Below, piece after piece: positions 55,483 to 64,000 of a stretch of DNA of 64,000 bases (position 1 is the stretch's first letter; each line of letters begins with the position of its first letter). The notes below the pieces were generated by a model, which was given only the letters and a program-made list of their open reading frames with translations, did no database searches and was not told the origin of the DNA. Origin of the DNA: Alloalcanivorax gelatiniphagus (GTDB taxonomy: Bacteria > Pseudomonadota > Gammaproteobacteria > Pseudomonadales > Alcanivoracaceae). The stretch spans positions 62,001-126,000 of the forward strand of contig NZ_VCQT01000038.1 of assembly GCF_005938655.1 (NCBI RefSeq), given 5' to 3'. A program made the translations under genes and the position numbers.

Positions 55483-57051
55483 ATGGACGCGTTCACCGGC
55501 TTGTTGGAGCCACCCTGGCTCGCATCGCTCTGGCTCCCATCATCTTGGCTCCCATGGAGCATCCCCGGTCTTTACCTGCTCGCCGCCCTGATCACCGTGC
55601 TGGCGCGCCGCACCGAGACCGGCTGGCGCCTGGCGCGCGGCGCGTCCCTGATCGCCCTGTTGGCCGCCCTTTGCGCCCCGGCCCTGCTGGTGCTCTCGTC
55701 CTCGCCGCTGACCGCGACCCGGCTTGCCGGCACCGCCGGCCTGGTGCTGGTGACCTTTCTCGGCTGGGTGATAGTGCGCTTCTCCGGCCCCTACCTGGCC
55801 GGCGAGCCCTGCCAGAAACGTTTCCTGTCCGGCGCACTGGTGACGCTGGCCGGGGCCGCCCTGGTCAGCGCCACCGACCATCTGGCGGTGCTGGCCCTGG
55901 CCTGGAGCGCCACCGGCCTGGGGCTGCATCGGCTGCTGACGCTTTACCCCCACCGGCCCGGCGCGCAACGGGCGGCCCGCAAACACTTCGTCAGCGCCCG
56001 GCTCGCCGACCTCACCATGCTGGTGGCGGTGGTGTTGATCGCCCGGGACACCGGCACGCTTTCGCTAAGCGCCCTCTCCGCCAGCGGCGGCGCGGCACCG
56101 CTCACCGCCGGCCTCACCGCCGCCGCCGTGCTGCTGGCGATCACCGCGATCATCCGCTGCGCGCAACTGCCCCTGCACGGCTGGGTACTGCAAGTGATGG
56201 AAGCACCGACCCCGGTGTCCGCGCTGCTGCATGCCGGGGTGGTCAACCTGGGCGGCCTGGTACTGATCAAGATGGCCTGGCTGATCAACACCTCGCCGGC
56301 GGCGCAATGGCTACTGCTGCTGGCCGGCGGCCTGACCACGGCGATCGCCGCGCTGGCCATGATCGCCCAGTCCAACATCAAGGTGCGGCTGGCCTGGTCC
56401 ACCTGCGCGCAGATGGGCTTCATGCTGGTGGAGTGCGCCCTGGGGGCCTGGCACCTGGCGCTGCTGCATCTGCTCGGGCACTCGCTCTACAAGGCCTTCG
56501 CTTTCCTCAATGCCGGCGACCGGGTGATGCGGGCACGTCGGGCACGGCTGAGCCCGAAGGTGTCCGGCGCCCTGTCACCGCTGCTGGTGGCGGCGCTGGT
56601 GGCGGTGGCGCTGCTGGTGCCCATCCTGCACGGCCTGCAATGGCTCCAGGGCAGTTGGGCGGTGTTCGCGCTGATCAGCCTGATCGCCCTGACCCCGTTG
56701 CTGGCCGGCCTGCGCCCGGGCCGGGGCGGCGCGGCGGCGCGCACCGGCCTCACCGCCCTGGCCGTTGTCGGCCTGGGCCTGGTCTGGCACCGGGTGTTCG
56801 GCGCCCTGCTGACACCGCTGCCGGGGGATCAGGCGACCACCGCACAGATTGTCTGGATCACCGCCCTGTTCGTGGCCCTGCTGGTGCTCCAGGCCCGGCT
56901 GCGCGCGGGCCACCACGACCAGCGACTGCACCGGGCCCTGGCCAACGGGCTCTACCTGGATCAATGGATCAATCGGCTGCCCGGCCTGCACCGGTTCGGC
57001 GGGCAACGGCCAGCCACACCGGCCTGGCGGGAACAGGAGCACACCTCATGA
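55483..57051 (+). CDS. dabB: DabB, proton-conducting subunit of inorganic carbon pump
   Basis: 522 residues from ATG MDAFTG behind AGGAGG. An NuoL/MrpA-type antiporter subunit of about 14 transmembrane helices with MEAPTPVSALLHAGVVN and HLLGHSLYKAFAFL. With DabA it forms the DAB complex, which uses the proton gradient to turn carbon dioxide into trapped bicarbonate. The stop overlaps the dabA start. Confidence 0.92.
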   Translation: MDAFTGLLEPPWLASLWLPSSWLPWSIPGLYLLAALITVLARRTETGWRLARGASLIALLAALCAPALLVLSSSPLTATRLAGTAGLVLVTFLGWVIVRFSGPYLAGEPCQKRFLSGALVTLAGAALVSATDHLAVLALAWSATGLGLHRLLTLYPHRPGAQRAARKHFVSARLADLTMLVAVVLIARDTGTLSLSALSASGGAAPLTAGLTAAAVLLAITAIIRCAQLPLHGWVLQVMEAPTPVSALLHAGVVNLGGLVLIKMAWLINTSPAAQWLLLLAGGLTTAIAALAMIAQSNIKVRLAWSTCAQMGFMLVECALGAWHLALLHLLGHSLYKAFAFLNAGDRVMRARRARLSPKVSGALSPLLVAALVAVALLVPILHGLQWLQGSWAVFALISLIALTPLLAGLRPGRGGAAARTGLTALAVVGLGLVWHRVFGALLTPLPGDQATTAQIVWITALFVALLVLQARLRAGHHDQRLHRALANGLYLDQWINRLPGLHRFGGQRPATPAWREQEHTS

Positions 57052-59456
57052 ACGTTCAGACCTGCTATCAGCACCACACCTACCAAGCCATGATCGAGGC
57101 GGCCTGCGATGCCATCGCGCCGATCTGGCCTCTGGACAGCTTTATCGCGGTGAACCCTTACTGGAGCCACCGGGACCGGCCCATGCCGGAGGTGGCCGCC
57201 CGGCTCGGCGCCTTGAGCGGCACCACCATGTTGATGCCCCCGGCCTACTACCGGCAGGCCTGGCGGTCCGGGCGCATCAACCGGGATCATCTGGAGCGGG
57301 CCATCGCCGCCACCGGCTACCAGCGCGATACCGAGGCGCTGCTGCGCAGCCTGGAAGAGCCGGCCACGGAACCGGCGGCGCTGCCCACCCTGGCGGAGCT
57401 GGCCACCGGGCGTGGCGACGGACCGGCACAACCGGTGCGCGACCAGATCAGCGCCTTCTGCGCCGCCTTCTTCGACGACGCCGAGGCCGAGTGGGGCATC
57501 GAGCACGAAGGCGGCCTGTTCGCCCAGTGGCGGGCCCACCTTCTGACCCATCCCGGCGGCGCGCCGGGCGACCTGGCCGCGTTCCGCGAACGCTTGCGGA
57601 GCCTGCCCAAGGACGCCGACCTGGTGTTGGTGCGGGTGCTCACCGAGCTGGACCTTCCGGTAGACAGGGTGGAGGCGTACCTGCTGGCCTTGCTGCTGGA
57701 CATCAACGGCTGGGCCTCCTGGTGTGCCGGCGAGCGCTGGCGGGCCAGACAGGCTGGTGGCGACGACAACAATATTGTCGAGCTGCTGGCCATCCGGCTG
57801 GCCTGGGAGGCACTGTTGGATGACGGCAAGCGCGGCCCTGGCAGTCAGCATGAGCGCTGGCTCCAGCGCTGGCGGGCCCTGCCCTCCGGTGAGCAGCAGG
57901 CGTGGGAGCGGATCCAGGCGCCGTGGACCTGGCAGTACGCCCTGGAACTGGCCTATCAGGCGGGGCTGGAACAGGTGATTCAGAAGCCGGCCGCCGACAA
58001 GGCAGCCACCAAGGTACAGGCGATCTTCTGCATCGATGTGCGCTCCGAAGTGATCCGGCGGGCCCTGGAGAGCCTGGACCCGGGCATGGAAACCCGGGGC
58101 TTCGCCGGCTTCTTCGGGCTGCCGATCCAGTACCGGCCCCTGGGCACCGAGGCGCCCCGGGCCCAGCTGCCCGGGCTGCTGGCGCCGGCGCTGGAAGTGT
58201 CGGACCGGTGCGACGATTCGGTGGAAGTGGCCAAACAGCGGCGCCAGCGGCTCACCGCCGCCGCCCATTGGAAGCAATTCGAATACGCGCCCATCTCCAT
58301 CTTTACCCTGGTGGAAACCCTGGGCCTGTTCTATGCCGGCAAACTGCTACGGCGCACCCTGGGCCTGGGTGACGAGCCGTCCCCGGCCCAGGCCGGCTTG
58401 GGACGGCGGCAGCGCCACAGCCTGCACCCGACGCTGAATGCGCTGTCGCCGGAAGACGGCGCCGGGCTGGCCGCCGGCATCCTCAAGGCCATGGGCCTGA
58501 CCGGCCATTTCGCGGAGCTGGTGCTGCTCACCGGCCACGGCAGCCAAAGCGCCAATAACCCCCATGCGGCGGGCCTGGACTGCGGCGCCTGCTGCGGCCA
58601 GACCGGCGAGGTCAACGCCCGGGCCCTGGCCAGCCTGCTGAACGACGGGCCGGTGCGCCTGGCACTGCGCGAACACGGTATTCATGTGCCGGAGAACACC
58701 AGGTTCCTGGCGGCGCTGCACAACACCACCACCGAGGAGATCAAGCTGTTCGATACCGATCAGGTACCGGCCCCGCTACAGCCCACCCTGGACCGGCTGC
58801 GGACCACGCTGGCGGCGGCCGGTGCGCGGGCCCGGGCCGAGCGGGCACCGACCCTGGGTTTGGCTTCGCTGGAGCAAAAGCCCGCCGCGCTGCACAAGGC
58901 GATGCGCAAACGGGCCCGGGACTGGGGTCAGGTAAGACCGGAATGGGGGCTGGCCAACAACGCCGCCTTTATCGCCGCGCCGGGGCACTGGACCCGGGGC
59001 CGGGATCTGCAGGGCCGGGTGTTCCTGCACGACTACGACTGGCACCAGGACCGGGATTTCAAAACCCTGCGCCAGATCATGACCGCCCCCATGGTGGTAG
59101 CCCACTGGATCAACATGCAGTACTACGCCTCGGTGGTGGACAACCGGCGCTACGGCAGCGGCAACAAGGTGCTGCACAATGTGGTGGGCGGCCATCTGGG
59201 CGTGCTGGAGGGCAACGCCGGGGACCTGCGTATCGGCCTGCCCTGGCAGTCCCTGCACGACGGCGACAGGCTGATGCATGAGCCGCTGCGCCTGAGCGTG
59301 TGCCTGGCGGCGCCGCAATCGGCCATCGACGCCATACTGGAAAGCGAACCCACGGTGAACGACCTGGTGACCAACGGCTGGCTCCATCTGTTCCGCATCG
59401 AGGAGCAATCCCGCGCGCTGATCCGGCGCCATGCGGACGGTTGGCGGCCTCTTTAG
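57048..59456 (+). CDS. dabA: DabA, carbonic-anhydrase-like subunit of inorganic carbon pump (DUF2309)
   Basis: 802 residues from the ATG that overlaps the dabB stop; the frame is open far upstream through dabB, but no fusion is implied. Zinc-site residues are C328 and D330 (IFCIDVRSE), H497 and C512 (within GHGSQ to LDCGACCGQ). The 2- and 15-residue spacings equal those remembered for Halothiobacillus DabA (C351, D353, H524, C539). Confidence 0.94.
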   Translation: MNVQTCYQHHTYQAMIEAACDAIAPIWPLDSFIAVNPYWSHRDRPMPEVAARLGALSGTTMLMPPAYYRQAWRSGRINRDHLERAIAATGYQRDTEALLRSLEEPATEPAALPTLAELATGRGDGPAQPVRDQISAFCAAFFDDAEAEWGIEHEGGLFAQWRAHLLTHPGGAPGDLAAFRERLRSLPKDADLVLVRVLTELDLPVDRVEAYLLALLLDINGWASWCAGERWRARQAGGDDNNIVELLAIRLAWEALLDDGKRGPGSQHERWLQRWRALPSGEQQAWERIQAPWTWQYALELAYQAGLEQVIQKPAADKAATKVQAIFCIDVRSEVIRRALESLDPGMETRGFAGFFGLPIQYRPLGTEAPRAQLPGLLAPALEVSDRCDDSVEVAKQRRQRLTAAAHWKQFEYAPISIFTLVETLGLFYAGKLLRRTLGLGDEPSPAQAGLGRRQRHSLHPTLNALSPEDGAGLAAGILKAMGLTGHFAELVLLTGHGSQSANNPHAAGLDCGACCGQTGEVNARALASLLNDGPVRLALREHGIHVPENTRFLAALHNTTTEEIKLFDTDQVPAPLQPTLDRLRTTLAAAGARARAERAPTLGLASLEQKPAALHKAMRKRARDWGQVRPEWGLANNAAFIAAPGHWTRGRDLQGRVFLHDYDWHQDRDFKTLRQIMTAPMVVAHWINMQYYASVVDNRRYGSGNKVLHNVVGGHLGVLEGNAGDLRIGLPWQSLHDGDRLMHEPLRLSVCLAAPQSAIDAILESEPTVNDLVTNGWLHLFRIEEQSRALIRRHADGWRPL

Positions 59457-59461
59457 CGGTT

Positions 59462-59488
59462 ACCGGCGGTGGCCTGGCCGCCGCCGGT
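59462..59488. terminator. GC hairpin between convergent dabA and hpxZ-like gene
   Basis: Near-perfect inverted repeat ACCGGCGGTGGCC and GGCCGCCGCCGGT around one central base, right after dabA and at the stop of the opposite gene. No T tract follows, so it is a weak or Rho-type terminator. Confidence 0.45.
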
Positions 59489-59884
59489 TCACAGCGTGCT
59501 CAGATCCACGCTCACATGGGCGGCCACCACCTTCCAGCCGTCGGCGAAGCGCACCCAGGTCTGCATCTGCCGGCCCACCCGGTCGGTGACGCCGTCGCGG
59601 AATTGGGTGCTCACCGTGGCGCAGTCATCGCCGAAGGTGGTGATCACCGTATTGAACAGCTTGCGGCCGGGGCCCACCGGCTGGCACTTGCGCCGGTAGC
59701 GGGCGATCTCGTCGCCGCCGTGCAGGTTTTCCGCCACGCCGTAGCGCACCGTGGCGTCGTGGTCCCAGAAGTAGCCGTCCAGCACCGCCAGGTTGTTGTC
59801 CAGCAGCGCCCGCTCGTAGTCCTCGAAGGCAGTGCGCACTTCCGCCACCACCCGGTCCCGGTTGATTTCCGGAGAAGCGTTCAT
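59489..59884 (-). CDS. HpxZ/AtzH-like protein (DUF3225)
   Basis: 131 residues from ATG MNASPEINRDRV behind AAGGAACTC. SnoaL-like cone fold of the DUF3225 group: ALLDNNLAVLDGYFWDHDATVRYGVAENLHGGDEI and RQMQTWVRFADGWKVVAAHVS. Members are HpxZ (oxalurate catabolism) and AtzH, an amidohydrolase of cyanurate breakdown. It is the last gene of the formamidase/ABC operon, one base after the upstream stop. Confidence 0.82.
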   Translation of the reverse strand: MNASPEINRDRVVAEVRTAFEDYERALLDNNLAVLDGYFWDHDATVRYGVAENLHGGDEIARYRRKCQPVGPGRKLFNTVITTFGDDCATVSTQFRDGVTDRVGRQMQTWVRFADGWKVVAAHVSVDLSTL

Positions 59885-59885
59885 A

Positions 59886-60560
59886 TCAGAGTTCCTTGTT
59901 CTGAAAAGCCGCCGCCAGGGCGGCCAGGCCGGCCACCTGGCCGACGATGCCGCCCTGGGCCACCACCATATCCAGAGTGGCACTTTTGAAGGCGGGGAAA
60001 TAACTGTCGGTGGCGTCCTCGATCAGCAGGCCGCGATAACCCCGGTCGCAGGCTTCGCGCATGCTGGTCTGCACGCACACCTCGGTGGTGACGCCGGCGA
60101 ACAGCAGCGTCTCGATGCCCGCATCCCGCAGCCTCTGGTCCAGGCCGGTGGCGTAAAACATGCCCTTGCCGGGCTTGTCGATCTCCCACTCGCCGTCCAG
60201 CGGCGCCAGCTCCGGCACGATCTGGTTGCCCGGTTCGCCACGGATCAGAATGCGGCCCATGGGCCCCGGGTCGCCGATGCGCAGGCCCGGCTTGCCCTGC
60301 TGGTGCTTGGCCGGCGGGCAGTCGGACAGATCCGGGGCGTGGGATTCCCGGGTGTGGATCACGGTGAGGCCGTGGCGGCGGGCCAGGGCCAGCAGCTCCG
60401 CCACCGCCGGCACAATGGCGCGCAGCGGCGTCACATCATTGCCCAGGGCGGCGCCGAAGCCGCCCGGATCGAGAAAGTCCCGCTGCATATCGATCACCAC
60501 CAGGGCGGTGCTGGCCGGTTCAAAACAATAGGGCCCGGGCCGGGCGTCCACCTGGATCAT
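59886..60560 (-). CDS. Isochorismatase-fold amidohydrolase 1 (biuret-hydrolase-like)
   Basis: 224 residues. Catalytic triad D24 (VVIDMQRDF), K129 (IDKPGKGMF) and C162 ([15 protein letters not shown]), with a glutamine at 202 (AQGGIVG). Cysteine hydrolase of carbamoyl or ureido compounds by family. A divergent paralogue lies two genes upstream. Its ATG overlaps the stop of the ABC ATPase. Confidence 0.88.
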   Translation of the reverse strand: MIQVDARPGPYCFEPASTALVVIDMQRDFLDPGGFGAALGNDVTPLRAIVPAVAELLALARRHGLTVIHTRESHAPDLSDCPPAKHQQGKPGLRIGDPGPMGRILIRGEPGNQIVPELAPLDGEWEIDKPGKGMFYATGLDQRLRDAGIETLLFAGVTTEVCVQTSMREACDRGYRGLLIEDATDSYFPAFKSATLDMVVAQGGIVGQVAGLAALAAAFQNKEL

Positions 60561-62089
60561 GACGCCTCCCGATGGCCGCCGCCGGCCATATGCGCGCCCA
60601 GCTCAGCCCGGTCGGCGTTGCCGGCGGCGGTCTCGAACACCAGTTCGCCGTCGTGGATCACCACGATGCGGTCCGCCAGCTCCAACAGTTCGTCCAGATC
60701 CTCGCTGAGCAGCAGCACGGCGGCGCCCCGGTTGCGGGCGTTCATCAGGCGCTGGTGGATCAGCGCCACGGAATTGAAGTCCAGACCAAACACCGGGTTG
60801 GAAACGATCAGCACCCGCACTTCGTCGGTAAGCTCCCGGGCCAACACCGCCCGCTGCACATTACCGCCGGACAGGGTACCGATGGGCCGGTCCGGGTCCG
60901 GTGGCGTGACCTGAAAGCGCTCGATCAAACCCCGCGCCTGCTCGACCATGGCCTTGCGGCTGACCCGCCAGCCCTGGCGCCGGATCGGCGCCCGGTCGAA
61001 GGTGCGCAGGGCGAGATTCTCGGCCACCGACAAATTGGCCACGCAGGCGTTGCGCAGCGGTTCCTCCGGCAAGCTGTGCACGCCCCAGGCCAGCATCTGC
61101 TTGCGGGTGGCGTGGTAGGGCTCGCCGTGCACGCGCACCGCGCCGGCTTCGCGCCTGCGCTGGCCAAGCAGGGCCTCGGTGAGTTCCCGCTGGCCATTGC
61201 CGGAGATACCGGCCACGCCAAGAATCTCGCCGGGGCGCACCCGAAAGGAAGCGCCGTGCACGGCGCGCACGCCCTTGTCGTTGTTCACCTCCAGCCCGGC
61301 CACTTCCAGGGCCGGCGCCAGCTCCTGGTCCACCGGCGGCCGTTCGCCGGCCACGGTGCGGTCATCGCTGCGGCCCATCATCCATTCCGCCAGGGCCTCC
61401 GGCGTGGTGTCCGCCACCTTGCAGCTGCCCACCAAAGCGCCCTTGCGCAGCACCGTCACGTCGTCGGCGAAGGCGGTCACTTCGCGGAATTTGTGGGTGA
61501 TCATCAGCACCGACACCTGGCCGTCGTGGGCCAGGTCGCGCATCAGGCCCAGCACTTCATCGGCCTCCTGGGGAGTAAGCACCGAGGTGGGTTCGTCGAG
61601 AATGATCAGGCGCCGGTCCAGGTACAGCTGCTTGAGAATTTCCAGCTTCTGTTTTTCACCGGCGGCCAGCGCCGCCACCGGCCGGTCCGGGTCCAGCTTG
61701 AACGGCATCTTTTCCATAAAGGCGTGCAGCCGCTGGCGCTCCGCTTTCCAGTGGATGCGCGCCGGCAGATCGCCCCGCGCCAGCACCAGGTTCTCGGCCA
61801 CGGTGAGCCCCGGGGCCACGGTGAAATGCTGGTAGACCATGCCGATGCCCAGGCCGTGGGCGTCCCGGGGCAGGCGCACCGCGTATTCCCGGTCGTCCAC
61901 CAGGATGTTGCCGTCGTCCAGGGGTGAGTAGCCCACCAGGCCCTTCACCAGGGTACTTTTGCCGGCGCCGTTCTCGCCCAACAAGGCGTGCACGGTGCCG
62001 GCGCGCACCGTCAGCGACACCTTGTCCAGCGCGCGAAAAGTACCGAAGGTTTTACTGGCGCCGATGGTTTCCAGCTTCAGGGCACGCAT
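60557..62089 (-). CDS. Nucleoside-type ABC importer ATPase (double domain)
   Basis: 510 residues with two ABC domains, as in YufO/NupO and sugar importers. Domain 1 has Walker [10 protein letters not shown], a degenerate signature [15 protein letters not shown] and Walker [14 protein letters not shown]. Domain 2 has a degenerate Walker A (GISGNGQRE), signature [15 protein letters not shown] and SNPVFGLD instead of the canonical Walker B. It powers the importer whose permease lies at the window edge; cargo is probably a purine/pyrimidine-like or ureide compound. Confidence 0.9.
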   Translation of the reverse strand: MRALKLETIGASKTFGTFRALDKVSLTVRAGTVHALLGENGAGKSTLVKGLVGYSPLDDGNILVDDREYAVRLPRDAHGLGIGMVYQHFTVAPGLTVAENLVLARGDLPARIHWKAERQRLHAFMEKMPFKLDPDRPVAALAAGEKQKLEILKQLYLDRRLIILDEPTSVLTPQEADEVLGLMRDLAHDGQVSVLMITHKFREVTAFADDVTVLRKGALVGSCKVADTTPEALAEWMMGRSDDRTVAGERPPVDQELAPALEVAGLEVNNDKGVRAVHGASFRVRPGEILGVAGISGNGQRELTEALLGQRRREAGAVRVHGEPYHATRKQMLAWGVHSLPEEPLRNACVANLSVAENLALRTFDRAPIRRQGWRVSRKAMVEQARGLIERFQVTPPDPDRPIGTLSGGNVQRAVLARELTDEVRVLIVSNPVFGLDFNSVALIHQRLMNARNRGAAVLLLSEDLDELLELADRIVVIHDGELVFETAAGNADRAELGAHMAGGGHREAS

Positions 62090-62091
62090 GG

Positions 62092-62781
62092 TCACTGCGC
62101 CCCCAGGCCGGCCAGCAGAGCACCGGAATCGGACACGCTGCCGAACACCCCGCCCTGCATCTTCACCATCTTCACGGCGGCATCGTGGTTGCCCTGATCG
62201 GTGGCGCCGCAGCAGTCCTCCAGCAGCAGGCATTCGAAGCCCCGGTCGTTGGCCTCGCGCATGGTGGTGTGCACGCACACGTCGGTGGTGATGCCGGTGA
62301 GAATAATATTGTCGATGCCCCGGGTATTGAGGATCAGCTCAAGATCGGTGGCGCAGAACGAGCCCTTGCCGGGCTTGTCGATGATCACTTCGCCCTCCAG
62401 TGGCGCCAGCTCCGGAATGATCTCCCAGCCCGGTTCGCCACGCACCAGGATGCGCCCGCAGGGACCGGCGTCGCCGATGCCGGCGCCGATCCGTTGCGAG
62501 CGCCAGCGTTTGTTGGCGGGCAGGTCGGCCAGATCCGGACGGTGCCCTTCGCGGGTATGGATGATATGGAAGCCCCGTTCGCGCAGGGCCGCCAGCACCT
62601 TTTTGATCGGCTCGATGGGCGCCCGGGTCAGGGACAGGTCGTAGCCCATGCTGTCCACGTAGCCGCCCTTGCCGCAGAAGTCGGTCTGCATATCGATCAC
62701 GATCAGCGCGGTGTTGTCCGGGCGCAGGTCACCGTTGTAGGGCCAGGGATAAGGATCGGCGCTGATGAATTGCTCGCTCAT
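62092..62781 (-). CDS. Isochorismatase-fold amidohydrolase 2 (biuret hydrolase BiuH/RutB-like)
   Basis: 229 residues. Triad D30, K136, C169 and Q209. All four lie six residues below the positions I recall for characterised biuret hydrolase (D36, K142, C175, Q215), and the stretch [20 protein letters not shown] is typical of that branch. It is therefore a good candidate for hydrolysis of biuret or a related ureide to release ammonia. It is one base after the formamidase stop and two bases before the ABC ATPase. Confidence 0.88.
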   Translation of the reverse strand: MSEQFISADPYPWPYNGDLRPDNTALIVIDMQTDFCGKGGYVDSMGYDLSLTRAPIEPIKKVLAALRERGFHIIHTREGHRPDLADLPANKRWRSQRIGAGIGDAGPCGRILVRGEPGWEIIPELAPLEGEVIIDKPGKGSFCATDLELILNTRGIDNIILTGITTDVCVHTTMREANDRGFECLLLEDCCGATDQGNHDAAVKMVKMQGGVFGSVSDSGALLAGLGAQ

Positions 62782-62782
62782 A

Positions 62783-63787
62783 TCAAGGCTCTCCCGGTTT
62801 ATAGGAACGTTGCGGCGGCTCGAAGCCGAAGGCGCTGCCGTCGGTGTGCTTGACCTTGTCTTCCCAGGGCAGCCGGTAGCGGCCCGCCGCCAGGTCCTGC
62901 ATGTAGGTGTAGGGGCAATCGCCGGCGCCGCCTTTTACCGCCACATAACCACGGTGGCCGAACTGGTAGATGTTGTTCTCCACGCCCCAGTGCTCGCGGG
63001 CTTCGCGCACCAGGTCCGGGCGCAGCTCGCAGCAGACGATTTCGTCGGCGCGGCCACTGCCTTCCACCAGGGGCACGCCGTCGAAGTTGACGAACTGGGC
63101 TTCGCCCATGGAATCGAAGGTGCCATCGGAGCCGCACATGCAGACGCTGGCGGTCTGCATCAGGTTGGTGAAGGCGTTGGCCTGGTTGGTGATCTTCCAG
63201 GAATGGCGGATCGGCGCCGTGTAGCCGGCGGTGCGGATCATGATCTCGGCGCCCTTGTAGGCGCACTCCCGGGCCATCTCCGGGAACATGCCGTCGTGGC
63301 AGATAATCAGCGCCAGCGTTGAACCGTTGGGGCCTTCGCACACCGGAATACCCTGGTCGCCGGGTTCCCAGGGTTCCACCGGCACCCAGGGGTGCATCTT
63401 GCGGTAGTAGAGTTTCAGCTCGCCGGTGTCGTCGATGATCAGGCCGGAGTTGAACGGGTTACCGTTGGGGTTGGCTTCCATGATCGAGAAGCAGCCCCAG
63501 ATTTTGTGATCAATGCAGGCCTGTTTCAGCGCCGCCACTTCCGGGCCGTCCAGGTCGCACATAATGTCCGGCGAAGTGTCCATGGACAGGCCGTGCAGGC
63601 AGTATTCCGGAAACACGATCAGATCCATCTCCGGCATGGAGCGCCGGGCCTTGCCAACCATTTCGACCACGCGCTGGGTCTGTTGCCAGAGTTCATCGCG
63701 GGTGCGCGGGTCGGGCAACGCCAGTTGCGCCAGGCCCATCACCACACCGTTGGGGGATTTGTTCAAACCAGAGAGTCCACTGGACAT
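62783..63787 (-). CDS. Formamidase-like (AmiF) amidohydrolase
   Basis: 334 residues of the nitrilase superfamily. Catalytic E61 (VFPEYCLHG), K130 (YRKMHPWVP) and C163 ([11 protein letters not shown]). The flanks [35 protein letters not shown] and [13 protein letters not shown] match AmiF of Helicobacter much better than aliphatic amidase AmiE, which supports formamide or a small N-formyl amide as substrate. Confidence 0.9.
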   Translation of the reverse strand: MSSGLSGLNKSPNGVVMGLAQLALPDPRTRDELWQQTQRVVEMVGKARRSMPEMDLIVFPEYCLHGLSMDTSPDIMCDLDGPEVAALKQACIDHKIWGCFSIMEANPNGNPFNSGLIIDDTGELKLYYRKMHPWVPVEPWEPGDQGIPVCEGPNGSTLALIICHDGMFPEMARECAYKGAEIMIRTAGYTAPIRHSWKITNQANAFTNLMQTASVCMCGSDGTFDSMGEAQFVNFDGVPLVEGSGRADEIVCCELRPDLVREAREHWGVENNIYQFGHRGYVAVKGGAGDCPYTYMQDLAAGRYRLPWEDKVKHTDGSAFGFEPPQRSYKPGEP

Positions 63788-63807
63788 GGGATTACCTTCT
63801 CGTCGGG

Positions 63808-64000
63808 TTATCGGTTCAGGCTGAGTTCACCGGGCGCGCCGCTGAGGGTACGGTCCGGCCGGCAGGTGATCACCATCACCGCCAGGGTCAGCACATAGGG
63901 AATGGCGTTGAACAGGTAGTAGCCCCAGCCAATGCCGATGGCCTGCAGGGCCGGGCCCACGGCGCCGGCGGCACCGAACAGCAACGCCGCCCACAGGCAG
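63808..64000 (-). CDS. ABC transporter permease, nucleoside type (partial, C-terminus only)
   Basis: The minus-strand frame is open from the window edge to TAA at 63808 and reads CLWAALLFGAAGAVGPA, then GWGYYLFNAIPYVLTLAVMV, ending SGAPGELSLNR. This is the C-terminal helix pair of a BPD_transp_2 permease as found in BMP/nucleoside importers. The rest, and probably a second permease and the binding protein, lie outside the window. It is 20 bases before the formamidase. Confidence 0.8.
   Translation of the reverse strand, partial: CLWAALLFGAAGAVGPALQAIGIGWGYYLFNAIPYVLTLAVMVITCRPDRTLSGAPGELSLNR

Noticed and set aside
55545-57047. Open frame joined to dabA that would make a 1303-residue protein
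   Set aside because: This part is the +1 shadow of dabB; the true dabA start overlaps the dabB stop and its N-terminus matches the family.

Overview
The window is 64 kb of high-GC chromosomal DNA from a gammaproteobacterium. The gene order closely follows, from memory, the Pseudomonas block that runs ubiE-ubiJ-ubiB / tatABC / dtd-pip / ntrBC / glnA / typA / trmL / secB-grx / envC-ctp / hisBHAF / asmA / mutY-yggX / tRNA-Phe. Combined with REP elements of the TGTAGGAGCG type, this points to a Pseudomonadales/Oceanospirillales-like marine or soil bacterium (Alcanivorax-like is possible). The species cannot be fixed from the sequence alone.

Layout. 1-4746: ubiquinone genes (ubiE partial, ubiJ, ubiB), hisE and the Tat translocase. 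4778-10207: an esterase-like lipoprotein, a DUF4105 protein, a DUF3015 protein, dtd, a DUF3261 lipoprotein and proline iminopeptidase. 10208-16252: a period-7 repeat array, ntrBC, a DUF4124 protein, a 75-bp tandem hairpin repeat, and glnA with a complete NtrC/sigma-54 control region; ntrB has its own NtrC box and sigma-54-like promoter. 16004-24128: a tusA/PP-loop pair at the place where Pseudomonas has thiI, a PbgA/YejM-like sulfatase-fold protein, an ATP-grasp/pseudo-transglutaminase pair, and typA. 24134-30568: trmL, secB, grxC, a rhodanese, envC, a C-terminal processing protease, a YibQ-like deacetylase and a BASS transporter. 30636-37733: two MORN/YwqK-like paralogues, arfB, a YaiI-family protein, hisFAHB and a GNAT protein. 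37829-44671: a 7TM-DISM sensor kinase, asmA, mutY, yggX, tRNA-Phe and a lysophospholipid-type acyltransferase.

From about 44.7 kb the window looks accessory and nitrogen/carbon-scavenging. It holds a five-gene operon (TIM barrel, membrane desaturase, NMT1-type ABC transporter); a TetR regulator with a type-III-like glutamine synthetase; a divergent MetX-like hydrolase; a MepM-like peptidase; a LysR regulator divergent from the dabB-dabA bicarbonate pump; and, on the minus strand, a tightly packed operon. That last operon encodes a nucleoside-type ABC transporter, an AmiF-like formamidase, two biuret-hydrolase-like isochorismatase-fold enzymes and an HpxZ/AtzH-like protein. It runs off the window at 64000 and is the best candidate for an undescribed pathway: import and stepwise deamination of a ureide-, biuret- or formamide-type compound.

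Nine REP/REPIN loci are spread through the intergenic spaces. At three of them (trmL, the YaiI-family gene, hisA) the REP itself supplies the last codons and the stop codon of the neighbouring gene. No insertion sequence, phage or CRISPR array was found.
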